Origin: Candidatus Melainabacteria bacterium
GTDB taxonomy: Bacteria; Cyanobacteriota; Vampirovibrionia; Obscuribacterales; Obscuribacteraceae
Direction: 5' to 3'
DNA: 64,000 nucleotides
Assembly: GCA_003242885.1 (NCBI GenBank)
Contig: QKMZ01000017.1
Coordinates: forward strand, 50,026-114,025
Shown: piece by piece, positions 1 to 10,460 of the stretch
How positions within the stretch are numbered: the stretch's first letter is position 1
How the letters are laid out: each line of letters begins with the position of its first letter
The notes under the pieces: generated by a model
Told to the model about the DNA's origin: nothing
Seen by the model: only the letters and a program-made list of their open reading frames with translations
Database searches by the model: none
Program-made: the position numbers and the translations under genes

Positions 1-221
1 TTGTATCGCTCATGCAAGCGGCACAAGCAAACCCTTCCATTATTAGTGATGTGCGCTTCCAGAAGGCGCTGGCAGATGCTCTGAACTACGGCAACAGCAA
101 TAAACGAGTGCAGTCGACCGATGCATCATTCGCTTCAAGACAGAGCACCCAACCCGGCGTCGTATTGCCGGAGGCTAGCGTATTAGCTCTGAGTTGAAAC
201 ACTTCTCTACTACAAATGCGA

Positions 222-255
222 AAAGGCCGATCTGGTAAATCGGCCTTTCTTTTTC
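222..255 (+). terminator. Rho-independent terminator-like hairpin
   Basis: aaaggccgat-ctggta-atcggccttt followed by ctttttccc. Confidence 0.7.
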
Positions 256-269
256 CCTCAGGATGAAGT

Positions 270-1001
270 CTATCTATGAAAGCGATAGTCGCGCTGTCGC
301 TCATTGCTTCTGTCAATCTGGCGACCGATTACATTGCCGCCCAGAGCGCCAATCAGCGCGCCTGTTACACCGTTATGCCTGCCATTGCGTTCCCCTATAA
401 CACCGCCTGCGACACCGCCGACGATAGTGCCTATGACTTCAGCATTGTTGTTGCCTCTATGACCTGAAGGGTATCTTTCGTAGTCAGGATATCGATTCTG
501 TGGATAGGATCTATAAATGTCTCGACCTGGAGGGTTGTGATTATCATTGCCCCAGCTGCCATTTCGAGGGTAAGGCAGCGGCGGGAAATTGATGTCTACA
601 TCAATTCTTCCTCGTCCTCCATTAGGCGGATGATTGTCACGCACTCCGCCATTTGGATAGTTCCAGCCACCTTGTCCGTAGCGTCCTTGGTCAATCTGTC
701 CTACGCGTCTTTCGCGTCCGGGATAACCAACATATACCTGCCCATTTTCGGTTATGGTCAGGTCATCGCCCATACCATTTCGCTCTGAACGATTGATCTG
801 TTGTGCAAGTTGCCTGAATGCATACCTGTCTGTTCGGTATATATCCTGCAGAACATTGGCAACTTCTCTGCCATTGCCAAAATCTAGCTCTCGAGCCATT
901 TCTCTCGCAGGGTTCGTTTGCCCCCTGTAAAAATCATCTCTCGTCACAAGTCGAACCTCACGCATAAAGGGAGATTCAATAAAACGAGAGTACTGTGACA
1001 A
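270..1001 (-). CDS. Glycine-zipper-containing hypothetical protein
   Basis: C-terminal GGVAGGVIGERNGRHNGVTGALIGALGGNVIGRQI resembles glycine-zipper/17 kDa antigen-type domains. Confidence 0.6.
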   Translation of the reverse strand: MSQYSRFIESPFMREVRLVTRDDFYRGQTNPAREMARELDFGNGREVANVLQDIYRTDRYAFRQLAQQINRSERNGMGDDLTITENGQVYVGYPGRERRVGQIDQGRYGQGGWNYPNGGVRDNHPPNGGRGRIDVDINFPPLPYPRNGSWGNDNHNPPGRDIYRSYPQNRYPDYERYPSGHRGNNNAEVIGTIVGGVAGGVIGERNGRHNGVTGALIGALGGNVIGRQIDRSNERQRDYRFHR

Positions 1002-1143
1002 CCACGTGACACAATGAAGACAGCCTCCCTGTGCGACTCAACGCTAAAACGTTCAAAGATTTTTTACTTTTGTGCAGATTCGAAATGCGCTTGTTGTCTG
1101 AATCCGCACAAAAGACAAAATTATTGCAACAACTGTGCGGAGT

Positions 1144-1785
1144 TTAATCGTCCATGACGATACTTTGACTGCCGACAAAACCAATCTCTCTCAATGCCTT
1201 CATCAGACGATCTCTTTGCACAAGTGAGAGCTTTGCTGCCTGCATCTGGGCATTATTTAGCTTGCCATTTTCAAAAGCAGCTCGAAACAAATCAATAAGA
1301 ATACGTCTTTCTATCAATTCAACATCGAAAAGATCAACAAATGTCCAGAGCAAATTTGTCACTTGCAAACCGTGAATTATCTCAATCCTATTCGAGTCTA
1401 AATGACGTCTGAAAAACCGGCATCTAAATGGAGGCAGAGAGTTTCTTCTAAAATTTCTAGGCACAATTACATCAAGATGAGCGGGCACTGTTTGAATAAT
1501 ATTGTGAAGATAGAGGGCGGTCGCAAATGCAAAGACTCCCGCCATCTCTCCGTTTTTGTCTTCCGTCCAAAGTTGGGTGACAATGTAGTCTTCTCTGTGG
1601 CAAGAGAGAACTGGGAAATATTTGAATCGAAAGATGCTCCGGACGTTTCTCAGCCATTCACCTTTTCGAACGTAATAGACCTGAAGCTGCCTTGAATAAC
1701 CACAGTTCGCTGCCTGATTCGCAGTGAAGAATCCTTCCTGCTTTAGCGCAAGCTGATACAAGCGATCGTAGTCAGGCTTTTTCAT
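1144..1785 (-). CDS. AbiEi-like (type IV antitoxin family) protein
   Basis: Start set to internal Met MKKPDYDRLYQLA; QEGFFTANQAANCGYSRQLQVYYVRKGEWLRN N-terminal winged-helix signature; paralogue of 8110-8736. Confidence 0.65.
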   Translation of the reverse strand: MKKPDYDRLYQLALKQEGFFTANQAANCGYSRQLQVYYVRKGEWLRNVRSIFRFKYFPVLSCHREDYIVTQLWTEDKNGEMAGVFAFATALYLHNIIQTVPAHLDVIVPRNFRRNSLPPFRCRFFRRHLDSNRIEIIHGLQVTNLLWTFVDLFDVELIERRILIDLFRAAFENGKLNNAQMQAAKLSLVQRDRLMKALREIGFVGSQSIVMDD

Positions 1786-2074
1786 ATGCCGGTATTTCTC
1801 ATCGATTTTCAGTTTTGCAGCAAGCCGGGTGAAGTGCAAGGGCAATACCGCCAAATCAGTAAATAAGCCGGAATTGCTTGCATGAATGTACAAACAATCA
1901 GACAAAACTGACAAATACTTTTGACAAATATGCGACCACGGATTGATTTTCAGTGAAATTTGACATTAAACGAAACTGAGATATGATGCGGTTTTCAATT
2001 GAACACGCAAGCCGACAACGGTGTTCATTTTCAATGCGATTCTAATACAGTCAGACTGAAAAGGAAGCAATCAA

Positions 2075-2554
2075 ATGGACTGGCAGCTTGAACTTGTTAT
2101 GGCTGTGCGCGCCGTTTTAGCAGCTATTCTTGGCGGCATCATTGGCTTCGAAAGAGAATTGCACAAGCACGACGCCGGCATCAGAACATATGCTGCCGTA
2201 GCTGTCGGATCCTGTGTATTCGGCTTAGTATCGATGCATTCGCAGGGAGCCACAGCTGGAGATTCGAGAATTTCTGCGCAAATTGTCAGCGGCATCGGAT
2301 TTATATGCGCCGGAGTAATTATGCGCGGACAAGGTGGACGCACCATAGGTCTAACTACGGCCGCAACCATCTGGGCAACAGCATCTATAGGTTTGACAAT
2401 GGCTTACGGAATGTACGTGCTCGGTGTTCTCACAACGATCATTACATTTTTTCTTTTAGCAGTTCACGACACGCCTTACTGGAAAAAAATGTCGAAGAAA
2501 GATCACTTGCATAAGCCGGGAAGCTCGCATCATGACCACCAGGACGACGACTAG
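2075..2554 (+). CDS. MgtC/SapB family membrane protein with His/Asp-rich C-terminus
   Basis: RAVLAAILGGIIGFERELHKHDAGIRTYAAVAVGSCVFGLVS...GIGFICAGVIMRGQGGRTIGLTTAATIWATASIGL. Confidence 0.85.
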   Translation: MDWQLELVMAVRAVLAAILGGIIGFERELHKHDAGIRTYAAVAVGSCVFGLVSMHSQGATAGDSRISAQIVSGIGFICAGVIMRGQGGRTIGLTTAATIWATASIGLTMAYGMYVLGVLTTIITFFLLAVHDTPYWKKMSKKDHLHKPGSSHHDHQDDD

Positions 2555-2623
2555 ATTTGAAAAGTTCTGTACTCTGATACCCAGTTATACTACCTTTTTT
2601 AGTAGAAAAAAACGCAAAGAAAA

Positions 2624-2676
2624 TCGACCAGAAAACGCTTGACTGCAATGCAGTCGCGGTGCGCTTTCTGGTCGAC
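2624..2676. repeat. Nested inverted repeat between convergent genes (terminator or small palindromic element)
   Basis: TCGACCAGAAA (2624-2634)/TTTCTGGTCGA (2665-2675) enclosing GACTGCA-a-TGCAGTC (2641-2655). Confidence 0.7.
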
Positions 2677-2690
2677 CGAAATTCTTATAG

Positions 2691-3611
2691 TTACGTCACT
2701 TTAGCACAGGAAGCTTCATCAGATTTGCAGTTTTTCTGCTCCACTTGAAGCGTGCTGTGATGCAGACCAAATTCCTCCTGGGCAATTTTGGATATCTTCG
2801 CAAGAAGAATATCCGTATCGGCAGCCTCATCAATGAGAACGTGAGCAGTCAAGGCATCGCGTCCAGAAGTGATTGTCCAGACGTGTAAGTCGTGGACATC
2901 AAGCACGCCTTCGACTGCCACTATCGAGCTTTGAAGTTTCTCAAGGTTGACACCATTTGGAGTGCCTTCCATGAGGATATGAACGCAGTCCTTGATGAGC
3001 TTCCAAGTGCGCGGCAGAATCATCAAGCCAATGACGCCAGACACAATCGGGTCGACAATGGTCCAGCCGGTAAACATGATGATAAGCGAGGCAGCAATAA
3101 CGGCGACTGACCCCAAAAGGTCGCTCATCACCTCCAGATAGGCAGCCTTTGCATTGAGCGAACCGTCCGACGAATCGGACAGTAGCTTAACGCCGATGAG
3201 ATTGACGATAAGTCCGCCCACCGCAACAAGCAACATTGGCCCTGTGAGAATTTCAGGCGGGTTGGTGAATCGTTGATACGCCTCGTAAAGGATGTACAGA
3301 GACAACCCGATGAGAACGAGACCATTGACAAGCGCCGCTAAGATCTCAGTTCGGTAGTAGCCGAAGGTTTTGCGCTTGCTGGGTGGCTTTGCGGCAAACC
3401 AGACAGCAAAAAGTGCAAGCATCAGGCCGGCTGAGTCGCCCAGCATATGCCCGGCATCTGCAATCAACGCAAGACTACCGGTATAAAGACCGCCAACTAC
3501 TTCTACCGCCATGAAGGTGAAGGTCAAAGCGAGAACGGTTTTCATCGCTGTTTTGTTCTTCTTGCGAAGCGCCGCGAAGTCACCGTGATTGTGATTGTGT
3601 TCGTGAGACAT
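2691..3611 (-). CDS. czcD: CDF family cation (Zn/Co/Cd) efflux transporter
   Basis: His-rich N-terminus, LIADAGHMLGDSAGLMLALFAVWFA, HVLMEGTPNGV, HDLHVWTITSG. Confidence 0.9.
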   Translation of the reverse strand: MSHEHNHNHGDFAALRKKNKTAMKTVLALTFTFMAVEVVGGLYTGSLALIADAGHMLGDSAGLMLALFAVWFAAKPPSKRKTFGYYRTEILAALVNGLVLIGLSLYILYEAYQRFTNPPEILTGPMLLVAVGGLIVNLIGVKLLSDSSDGSLNAKAAYLEVMSDLLGSVAVIAASLIIMFTGWTIVDPIVSGVIGLMILPRTWKLIKDCVHILMEGTPNGVNLEKLQSSIVAVEGVLDVHDLHVWTITSGRDALTAHVLIDEAADTDILLAKISKIAQEEFGLHHSTLQVEQKNCKSDEASCAKVT

Positions 3612-4066
3612 GGGTGTTCTCCATCTTTCTAAACCAACACGCCTGCCTTGAAAGGAAGCTCAGAGTGCTCGAAGTGACAGGCACGTGTTTGGTTTGGTTT
3701 GGATGTGGTGAGTCTGAAAAAGGGGTTAAAAAGACATGTAAAAACTATGCGATCTCTTGAAGGCAAATCAATCGGAAAGGAGCAACAGAGAAGCATTTTG
3801 AGAAAACGGTCTAAAAAAACTTAAGTACTCATAAGCAAAAGTGTCGAAATCTCATCTCGCAACACTTCATAGAGGTCGAGCAAAAGCGATAGCTGATCGC
3901 TCATTGCGCAGATAGCGCAGCGAAAAGCAGAGAAATGAATTGCATCTGTAAAACGGTATTCAAGACATTGCGGAGATACGCTAAGCAAGTTTTGAAGAGG
4001 GTTTTAAATCATTGCAACATCTGATCACTTTTGACATTTGTGCAGAACCAAAAGCGAAAACCATGT

Positions 4067-5551
4067 TCATTTACGCGTGTAGAAAAATGCCGAATCTTTG
4101 ATCAAGTGCCAGCGCTTTAGGTCTATTTTTTTTACAAGCACCCAATTTTTTTCAAGACGATCATGAAAGTTCTCATCAGCCGTACATCCGGGAAACGGCT
4201 CGCCGATATATATGAGCGAATCGCCAGTGTAGGCTCTCAAAGCTCTGTAGGCCATCTCGTCATTTAATGGCGGCCAACATAGAAACAATGTGCGATCCGG
4301 ATGATATGCAACGGTGGTTTCGGTGGCTGGTAAAACTTCTGTCCAGCTGTTAGTTTTCAACGTATAACCATTGCGTCCTGTTGCAGATGGGGCAAAATCA
4401 TATGCGATGATATCGGCACCTCTATTTCTCAAAAGTGCTGCCCAATATCCTGTACCGGCACCAATTTCAACCAGCGGTCCAACCTCTGCAATCGCTTTCA
4501 AAACGTTCTTTGAGGGGATCGCCCATGAATACTTACGTACCATCAAGTTCCTGCAAAAGCGGCGCATGTCGCTCGCGCTGTAGCGCTCTTGCAGAGAATC
4601 AAAAATTTCTTCCAAAGGATTGCAGCCATTTTGTAAATCATCAGATACGACCTGCTTCTCGGTGATACCAGGCAAGGTCCATGTTGAATCTCTATCGAAG
4701 TTTATCGAGAAATCAAAAAGAGACACAGCGTCATCGAGCCAACCCCAATAGAGGAAGATACTGCCAAGCTGAACTGCACAATTGGCAATGGTAGTGAGGG
4801 AATCCGTATCTTTTGTCAAAAGAGCTTTTTTTAAAACAGCCTCAGCTTCGCCATATTTGCCCATTTCTGTATAAGCGACTGCTAGATCTTCAAAAGCATG
4901 CAACTTCAGCCTAGAGCGAGTGGCATCAAGCAAGTCGCAAGCGGACTTAAGATAGCCTTCTGCCAAATCGTAGCTACCCATGGTGACGAGCAAACAACCT
5001 AATCTGGTGACTGCCTGTGCATAACTCAAAGTGGAGCTTGGTGTTTTCTCAAAGTTAGCTTTGCGGATAGTCACTGCTCGGGTGAGACAATTTTGCGCAT
5101 CTACATTGGCGCCTCTTGAAGCCAGATACTCAGAAAAATTCATGAGTAAATCAGCAATTTCAGGATGATTCGGTCCGAGCTGTTGCAACCTCAATGCCAC
5201 CAGGCGCTCATATACAGGCGCCAGCAAAACATTATAATCACTGAGCCATGAACTCCAGCGAAGCAAAAGCCTATTCAAAGTCTCCAGCACTTGAGGGTGA
5301 TCCGGTCCAAGCGATCTTGCTTGAATATCAAGGAGTTTTTGCAACTCAGACATACAGTCGCTTGAGTTGAAGACTCTCGATTCAAGTGCTTCTACAAAGT
5401 CTTTGCCATCTGCCAAATCAACCAGGTTCAGAGCTTGGACAGCAAGTTCGTCTGCAATGCTGAGATTGCCCGTAACTCGCGCTGTCAAAGCGGATGTTGC
5501 AAGACCCAACGCTTTTTGCGAGATCTTCTCGGGGTCCTTTTTCTTATCCAT
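4067..5551 (-). CDS. TPR-repeat protein with C-terminal methyltransferase-like Rossmann motif
   Basis: Repeated TPR-type helices; VEIGAGTGYWAALLRNRGADIIAYDFAPS SAM-binding-like motif. Confidence 0.65.
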   Translation of the reverse strand: MDKKKDPEKISQKALGLATSALTARVTGNLSIADELAVQALNLVDLADGKDFVEALESRVFNSSDCMSELQKLLDIQARSLGPDHPQVLETLNRLLLRWSSWLSDYNVLLAPVYERLVALRLQQLGPNHPEIADLLMNFSEYLASRGANVDAQNCLTRAVTIRKANFEKTPSSTLSYAQAVTRLGCLLVTMGSYDLAEGYLKSACDLLDATRSRLKLHAFEDLAVAYTEMGKYGEAEAVLKKALLTKDTDSLTTIANCAVQLGSIFLYWGWLDDAVSLFDFSINFDRDSTWTLPGITEKQVVSDDLQNGCNPLEEIFDSLQERYSASDMRRFCRNLMVRKYSWAIPSKNVLKAIAEVGPLVEIGAGTGYWAALLRNRGADIIAYDFAPSATGRNGYTLKTNSWTEVLPATETTVAYHPDRTLFLCWPPLNDEMAYRALRAYTGDSLIYIGEPFPGCTADENFHDRLEKNWVLVKKIDLKRWHLIKDSAFFYTRK

Positions 5552-5593
5552 AGTAAAAGCGTCCGTGGATTCCAGAGAGTAGCGCCGTTCACC

Positions 5594-6268
5594 TCAATTA
5601 AGAGAAGCCCTTATAGCTCGTGCCTTCGAAGATGTAGACAACGTGAAATGAGCAGAGAACAAACCTTTCTTGGTGAGTGTGAAAGACATGTCTTCTTGAA
5701 GTTTCACCAGACCCAGACGTTCAAGCCTCAGTATGGCATCGAGAAATGAGTCGTCCTCAAGGCACATATGCGCGTTGCCACCGTCCAGATGAGGAAACTC
5801 ACAATCGTCAGTCGTGACCAACTTCAGTCCGCCGGCATTTCGCATCTCCGAAAGTACTTTGTCTATGCCGTCTTCGCAATCGTTGCACTCACAATCATAA
5901 TTAGTTGTTGAGCGTGATCTGACCAAGAACGCAACCAAATAGCCTCTGTCTGTGAGACTGAAAAGCGGATCATCAGCGCTGTTTCTCGACTCTCTAATCA
6001 ATTCATTGCGTTGCATGCCGCTAATTGCTTCCATGTATGGATCTGAAAGGCAGCAAAGCTTACTCTGCCTTCCTATCAAATCTGTATGTCCCTCCTCTTT
6101 GACTAATCGCAAAGGACCATATTTATAAAGCTCGAATAAGAGCCTTGAGGTAGCTTGTTGAACGCTTATCGACCGTTTGTTATTAGGTTGGTGCATAAGT
6201 ACCTTTTCAATCAAATAGAGATGACTGAGACCAATGACGGCATATGAAATAACGTCTGTGTTAAACAT
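5594..6268 (-). CDS. Hypothetical protein
   Basis: Long ORF in an apparent same-strand gene run with neighbours. Confidence 0.5.
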   Translation of the reverse strand: MFNTDVISYAVIGLSHLYLIEKVLMHQPNNKRSISVQQATSRLLFELYKYGPLRLVKEEGHTDLIGRQSKLCCLSDPYMEAISGMQRNELIRESRNSADDPLFSLTDRGYLVAFLVRSRSTTNYDCECNDCEDGIDKVLSEMRNAGGLKLVTTDDCEFPHLDGGNAHMCLEDDSFLDAILRLERLGLVKLQEDMSFTLTKKGLFSAHFTLSTSSKARAIRASLN

Positions 6269-6273
6269 CGGTT

Positions 6274-6717
6274 CTAAGAACGAGCCATCTTCGACATGTC
6301 CATAGCAGACTGCGCAGCCTGGGCGTACATTCTCGATAATTCTTGAGCGCTCGTACCAAGAGTTTGTATAACACCGGCAAACAATGCACCTAATGCTTGG
6401 AAGAAGGATGCCAGAATGCCGGCGCCGCCGGGAAGAGCAATCATTGAGTTAATAATGCCATCCAACCCGGGCATCAACTGTGAAAGTGCACTTTCTGCTC
6501 CCATCATTGGATTAGTACCGGCACTGGCATTGAATGTGATTCCATCCGGCGTGATGGTTGCCTGAGGCAATACACCAATGGATGAATCGGCCATAGGTGG
6601 AAGCTGTTGAAATTGAGAATAAAGATCAGGGACGCCGAATTGTTCCGTAACTCTGACAACATTGTCTAGAGCTTGAAACGCACCTTCGCCTGCACCTTCT
6701 TGTGAATCAATTAGCAT
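6274..6717 (-). CDS. Hypothetical protein
   Basis: Long ORF, same orientation as 5594-6268. Confidence 0.5.
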   Translation of the reverse strand: MLIDSQEGAGEGAFQALDNVVRVTEQFGVPDLYSQFQQLPPMADSSIGVLPQATITPDGITFNASAGTNPMMGAESALSQLMPGLDGIINSMIALPGGAGILASFFQALGALFAGVIQTLGTSAQELSRMYAQAAQSAMDMSKMARS

Positions 6718-7058
6718 TTTTGAAAACGAATATCATTTCTGTGGCAATCCTTCCGAGATCTGCATGATATCAACGTTTCAGCGATTGTCAACGAGTTACA
6801 GCGAGACACAAATGTACAACTCTCCTTGAAACAATTCATTCAAAACCGACTCACCATGCACCTTTTCAAACACCAACAACAATCAGCCCAAAGACTGCCG
6901 TTTTACATCTGTGCAGAAAACATTTTGATTCAACCTAAGCGAAACATGCCTGCCACAACCATTTGATACAGAAATACGCACGAATGTACAAAAACAAAAA
7001 CAGAACCAGCACAGCAATTTTGACATTTGTGCAAAAGACTAAAAGAACCTACAAAAGA

Positions 7059-7092
7059 GTGCTGGAGACGCTTGACCGAGCATCTCCAGCAC
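7059..7092. repeat. Perfect 10-bp inverted repeat
   Basis: GTGCTGGAGA (7059-7068) / TCTCCAGCAC (7083-7092). Confidence 0.7.
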
Positions 7093-7554
7093 CTGGGGTA
7101 TGAATGCAGTTAACCAATTTTGTTTGCTTTAACCTTCCTCTGAGAAGCAAACGAATGGAAGTGCGCTGTCGTTAACGGTATTACTAGTGGTGCCCTCCTC
7201 CAAAACGACTAAACAAAATTTTTACCCTGGGTTAGTTGCTATCGAAAGTCTGGGCTTGTCGATGGAAATGATGATAGGTTTGCCATCAAAACTTGTCAAG
7301 AGTTTTTCCGCAAAACGTGCATCACGAGCCAGTTTCCATACATGAATGTAAAAGACGGCGAAAAAGACAATCATTTTCACCGAAGCTTAGCGATATCACA
7401 GATAGTGCACAAATGACAAATAACCCGTCAAAACACTGAACCTGTAAGAGTTTCAAAACCCTCTCCGCAACGCCGTGGTGAAAGTCTTCCACTAATATCT
7501 TGCCGCCAGCCAATTTAGCTGCAAGACTAAAACTTAGTAGTACTGCGCATCGAA

Positions 7555-7929
7555 ATGAAAATGAAAGCGCTTTTCATTGCCCTTCTCTTTCTTATCCTCT
7601 CTTCAAGCCTCGGAATTTGTCGAGGCTTTTGTGCTGATGTTCAGCATCATGTGACCGGAAGCAAAAATACCATCTCGGCGATAAATGAGGATTGCTGCTC
7701 TGATTGCGGTCATTCAAAAACATGCTGCAGCAATAAAGCGTATTCATCTGGAGCAGTGTCTCTAGCCTTGGATTGGGAATTACTTCGCCAAGTCTGTCAG
7801 ACGTTAGTAATTGTCGATGAGCAAGACTTATCACTAAAAGAACTCTACAGAATGTCGAGGGGCACGCGCGCACCACCATTTGTGGAGACGATTACAACTT
7901 ACTCTTTGTGTCAGCGACTTCAAGTTTAG
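7555..7929 (+). CDS. Small secreted Cys-rich protein
   Basis: N-terminal hydrophobic signal-like segment; CCSDCGHSKTCC cluster. Confidence 0.5.
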   Translation: MKMKALFIALLFLILSSSLGICRGFCADVQHHVTGSKNTISAINEDCCSDCGHSKTCCSNKAYSSGAVSLALDWELLRQVCQTLVIVDEQDLSLKELYRMSRGTRAPPFVETITTYSLCQRLQV

Positions 7930-8109
7930 AAAGACGAGCGGCGTGTTACGTCGCCCTGCTTTCATTTGAAGTCGTCAATTAGTGGCAACATAGCTTAGAA
8001 AAGTTTCCGAGAAAACCAAGCAAAAGCGCGCTGAAAAGCTGCCTTTGAAAAGTCACAGAATTGGACGACTGACTAAAACTCCCTAGTCAGAAATTTTTTC
8101 TTTGGAATC

Positions 8110-8736
8110 ATGAACAAGCCCAACCTAGATAAGCTGTACGAAATTGCCAGCAACCAACAAGGTTTTTTCACAGCCCATCAAGCGACGAAATGCGGTTACT
8201 CGCGCCAATTACAGGTTTACTACGTAAAGAAAGGCGAGTGGATTCGACACGCCAGGAGCATTTTCAAATTGCTCTGCTTCTCCGAAACATCACCTTTTCC
8301 AGATGATTACTACATAACTCTGCTTTGGAGCGAAAACCAGCAAGGTCACTTCGAAGGGGTGATGGGATACACAACGGCCCTCTACATCCACGGTTTAACT
8401 GATACTGCTCCGGAAGACATTCACTTCATCGTTCCCAAGCGCTTCAGACGAAACAGTCCACCTCCAGGACGAATTCGCTTTCATAGAAGAGACCTTTTGC
8501 CTGAGCTGATTGCCTCTGTGGAAGGATTGAAAGTCATGACCGTCTTCGGAGCGGTCAGAGACCTTTTGATGCGAAATAGCCTTACGGAGCCTTCTCTGTT
8601 TGCGATTTTAAATACCGCTCTGGAAAAAGGAACAATTACGGTCGAAGAAATTGAACATCTTGCTTCTCAATTGCATCAAAAACCACAAATTGTACAGACG
8701 CTGGCAGAAATAGTTGATACCAGAAAAGGCGCCTAG
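8110..8736 (+). CDS. AbiEi-like (type IV antitoxin family) protein
   Basis: QGFFTAHQATKCGYSRQLQVYYVKKGEWIRHARSIFKL; paralogue of 1144-1785. Confidence 0.7.
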   Translation: MNKPNLDKLYEIASNQQGFFTAHQATKCGYSRQLQVYYVKKGEWIRHARSIFKLLCFSETSPFPDDYYITLLWSENQQGHFEGVMGYTTALYIHGLTDTAPEDIHFIVPKRFRRNSPPPGRIRFHRRDLLPELIASVEGLKVMTVFGAVRDLLMRNSLTEPSLFAILNTALEKGTITVEEIEHLASQLHQKPQIVQTLAEIVDTRKGA

Positions 8737-8749
8737 GAACAGTTGAGAA

Positions 8750-9010
8750 ATGTACAAAATTGCAGACGCAAGAACAGCTGTAGCCGCGCTTCTTTGTGCT
8801 GCCAGCAATCCACATATTTCAGAAGCACAAGCAAAGGTACTTATTCAAGAAGCTGCTCAGAATGCCGTATTAGCATTCGGACTGTTCGCATGGCACGAAC
8901 TTATCCAGATTGCAATCGAGCAGCTTAACGACAAGAAATTGGCTCCTATTGTGACCATGGAACTTCGAGAGATGTTTCAAAATGCGGAAATAGACAATTC
9001 GATGTCATGA
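8750..9010 (+). CDS. Small hypothetical protein
   Basis: 86-aa ORF immediately downstream of AbiEi-like gene. Confidence 0.45.
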   Translation: MYKIADARTAVAALLCAASNPHISEAQAKVLIQEAAQNAVLAFGLFAWHELIQIAIEQLNDKKLAPIVTMELREMFQNAEIDNSMS

Positions 9011-9024
9011 CTCGAAACTGCTGT

Positions 9025-10356
9025 TTATTCTTCCTTGATTTTGTATTTCTTGAATTTGCACGAATCGGTGAATCCATATGTTTCTCCGGTCTTTTCGTCG
9101 ACCAATATGTCTCTATCTGAATTCTGACTTCCGTAATATTTCAAATTATGCTCGACTGCGCCTTTTCCAAAAGCAGTCTGCAGAGCTTCTCTTGCATCGG
9201 ATGGTAGTCCAAAATATTGAATTGCTGCCATGTCATCAAAAGACGCTGCATTTCTTAAGTCAAGGTCACACCAGTCACAAACCCTAAAAGGAGGAAAAGT
9301 GAGCACTTTCAATGTCTTTAGCTGATATCTGAGATTAGCAAGAATTCGCAAGCTGGAAGTTTTGTAAGGCACTTTCACTACAGCAAATGTTGATTGAGAG
9401 CCAAGCATTATGGGCTGCGCTTTAGCCGGGTAGAAGGTCCAGGATACATCGCCAAATCTGGTGCCAACTCCTACGACATGAGGCAATTTGTATGCATACG
9501 AGTCTTCGATCGCTCTTGAATACTCACCTTTACCACCAGATGCTCCCATCCATTCAGGTTGTGCAGTCAACGTGACAGTGGTTGTGTCTTTCCTGTCTAT
9601 TGGAAGAATGGCATTTTCAGGATAGATTGAAAGAATTTCTGCACTTTCAGAAATTTTCAATTCTTTAAGGGCTTTGCGTTTATCGTCTGTAGTCGTCTCC
9701 GATTCTCCATCTGAAGTGGCACCATCAGGAGGGTCGACTTGAGCTAGTTCTGGTTGCTGACAGGCAATTTTTGCTTCAAAACGAGCAAAGCTATATTTCA
9801 AAGGAATTGTTGTTGCCTTTACCGCCGGAATATTAAAGTGCATCAAGACGAGGTAATAGGAGTAGTGCGGATCAATTTTAGGAATTGCATTTGGATCTCT
9901 ATCGTGGCCAAGACTTGCAACTGAGCAGTTACCAAGGAATTTCCTGTTATCTATCGTGTATATCCACAACTTGTGGCGAAATGGCACATTTTGCCAGTGT
10001 TTTCCGGCCTTTTCGGTAGTTATATCCAATCGCTTCTTAAACTGGGCTGCGTACGAATTCAGTTCTTCCAATTCGCTCTCTTGGTAGTAATCAAATTCCG
10101 TTTTTGCTGCAGAATCTGCGGATTTTGAAGCCGTTTCTTTATTCTTTTTTGCATCTTCTTTTGCTTGTAACTTTGTCCACAACCCAATTGATTTGTTAGA
10201 AGAGACAGATTTATCGTTCAATCTAAATTGACTTTGTGCTGCAAACGCGGAATGCGTACTGCCTAAAAAACTAAAAATCAAAAGGCTAGCAGCTACAACT
10301 TTGACAACTTCACCACTCTTTTTAAACTCGGAGGCGCAAAAACGAGAGGGATTCAT
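9025..10356 (-). CDS. Secreted hypothetical protein
   Basis: Hydrophobic N-terminus VKVVAASLLIFSFLGSTHSAFAA; 443-aa ORF. Confidence 0.55.
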   Translation of the reverse strand: MNPSRFCASEFKKSGEVVKVVAASLLIFSFLGSTHSAFAAQSQFRLNDKSVSSNKSIGLWTKLQAKEDAKKNKETASKSADSAAKTEFDYYQESELEELNSYAAQFKKRLDITTEKAGKHWQNVPFRHKLWIYTIDNRKFLGNCSVASLGHDRDPNAIPKIDPHYSYYLVLMHFNIPAVKATTIPLKYSFARFEAKIACQQPELAQVDPPDGATSDGESETTTDDKRKALKELKISESAEILSIYPENAILPIDRKDTTTVTLTAQPEWMGASGGKGEYSRAIEDSYAYKLPHVVGVGTRFGDVSWTFYPAKAQPIMLGSQSTFAVVKVPYKTSSLRILANLRYQLKTLKVLTFPPFRVCDWCDLDLRNAASFDDMAAIQYFGLPSDAREALQTAFGKGAVEHNLKYYGSQNSDRDILVDEKTGETYGFTDSCKFKKYKIKEE

Positions 10357-10460
10357 TAATTGAACTCCATGGAAACTATATTGGGACGCCTCAAAAATGA
10401 TAGTTCATACGAGACGAAAATAGTCTTCCCGGAGTTCTAAATCCGGAATGGATCTCAAAA

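Noticed and set aside
12-197. 61-aa ORF at window start
   Set aside because: Could be the end of a longer gene truncated by the window edge; not enough to call.
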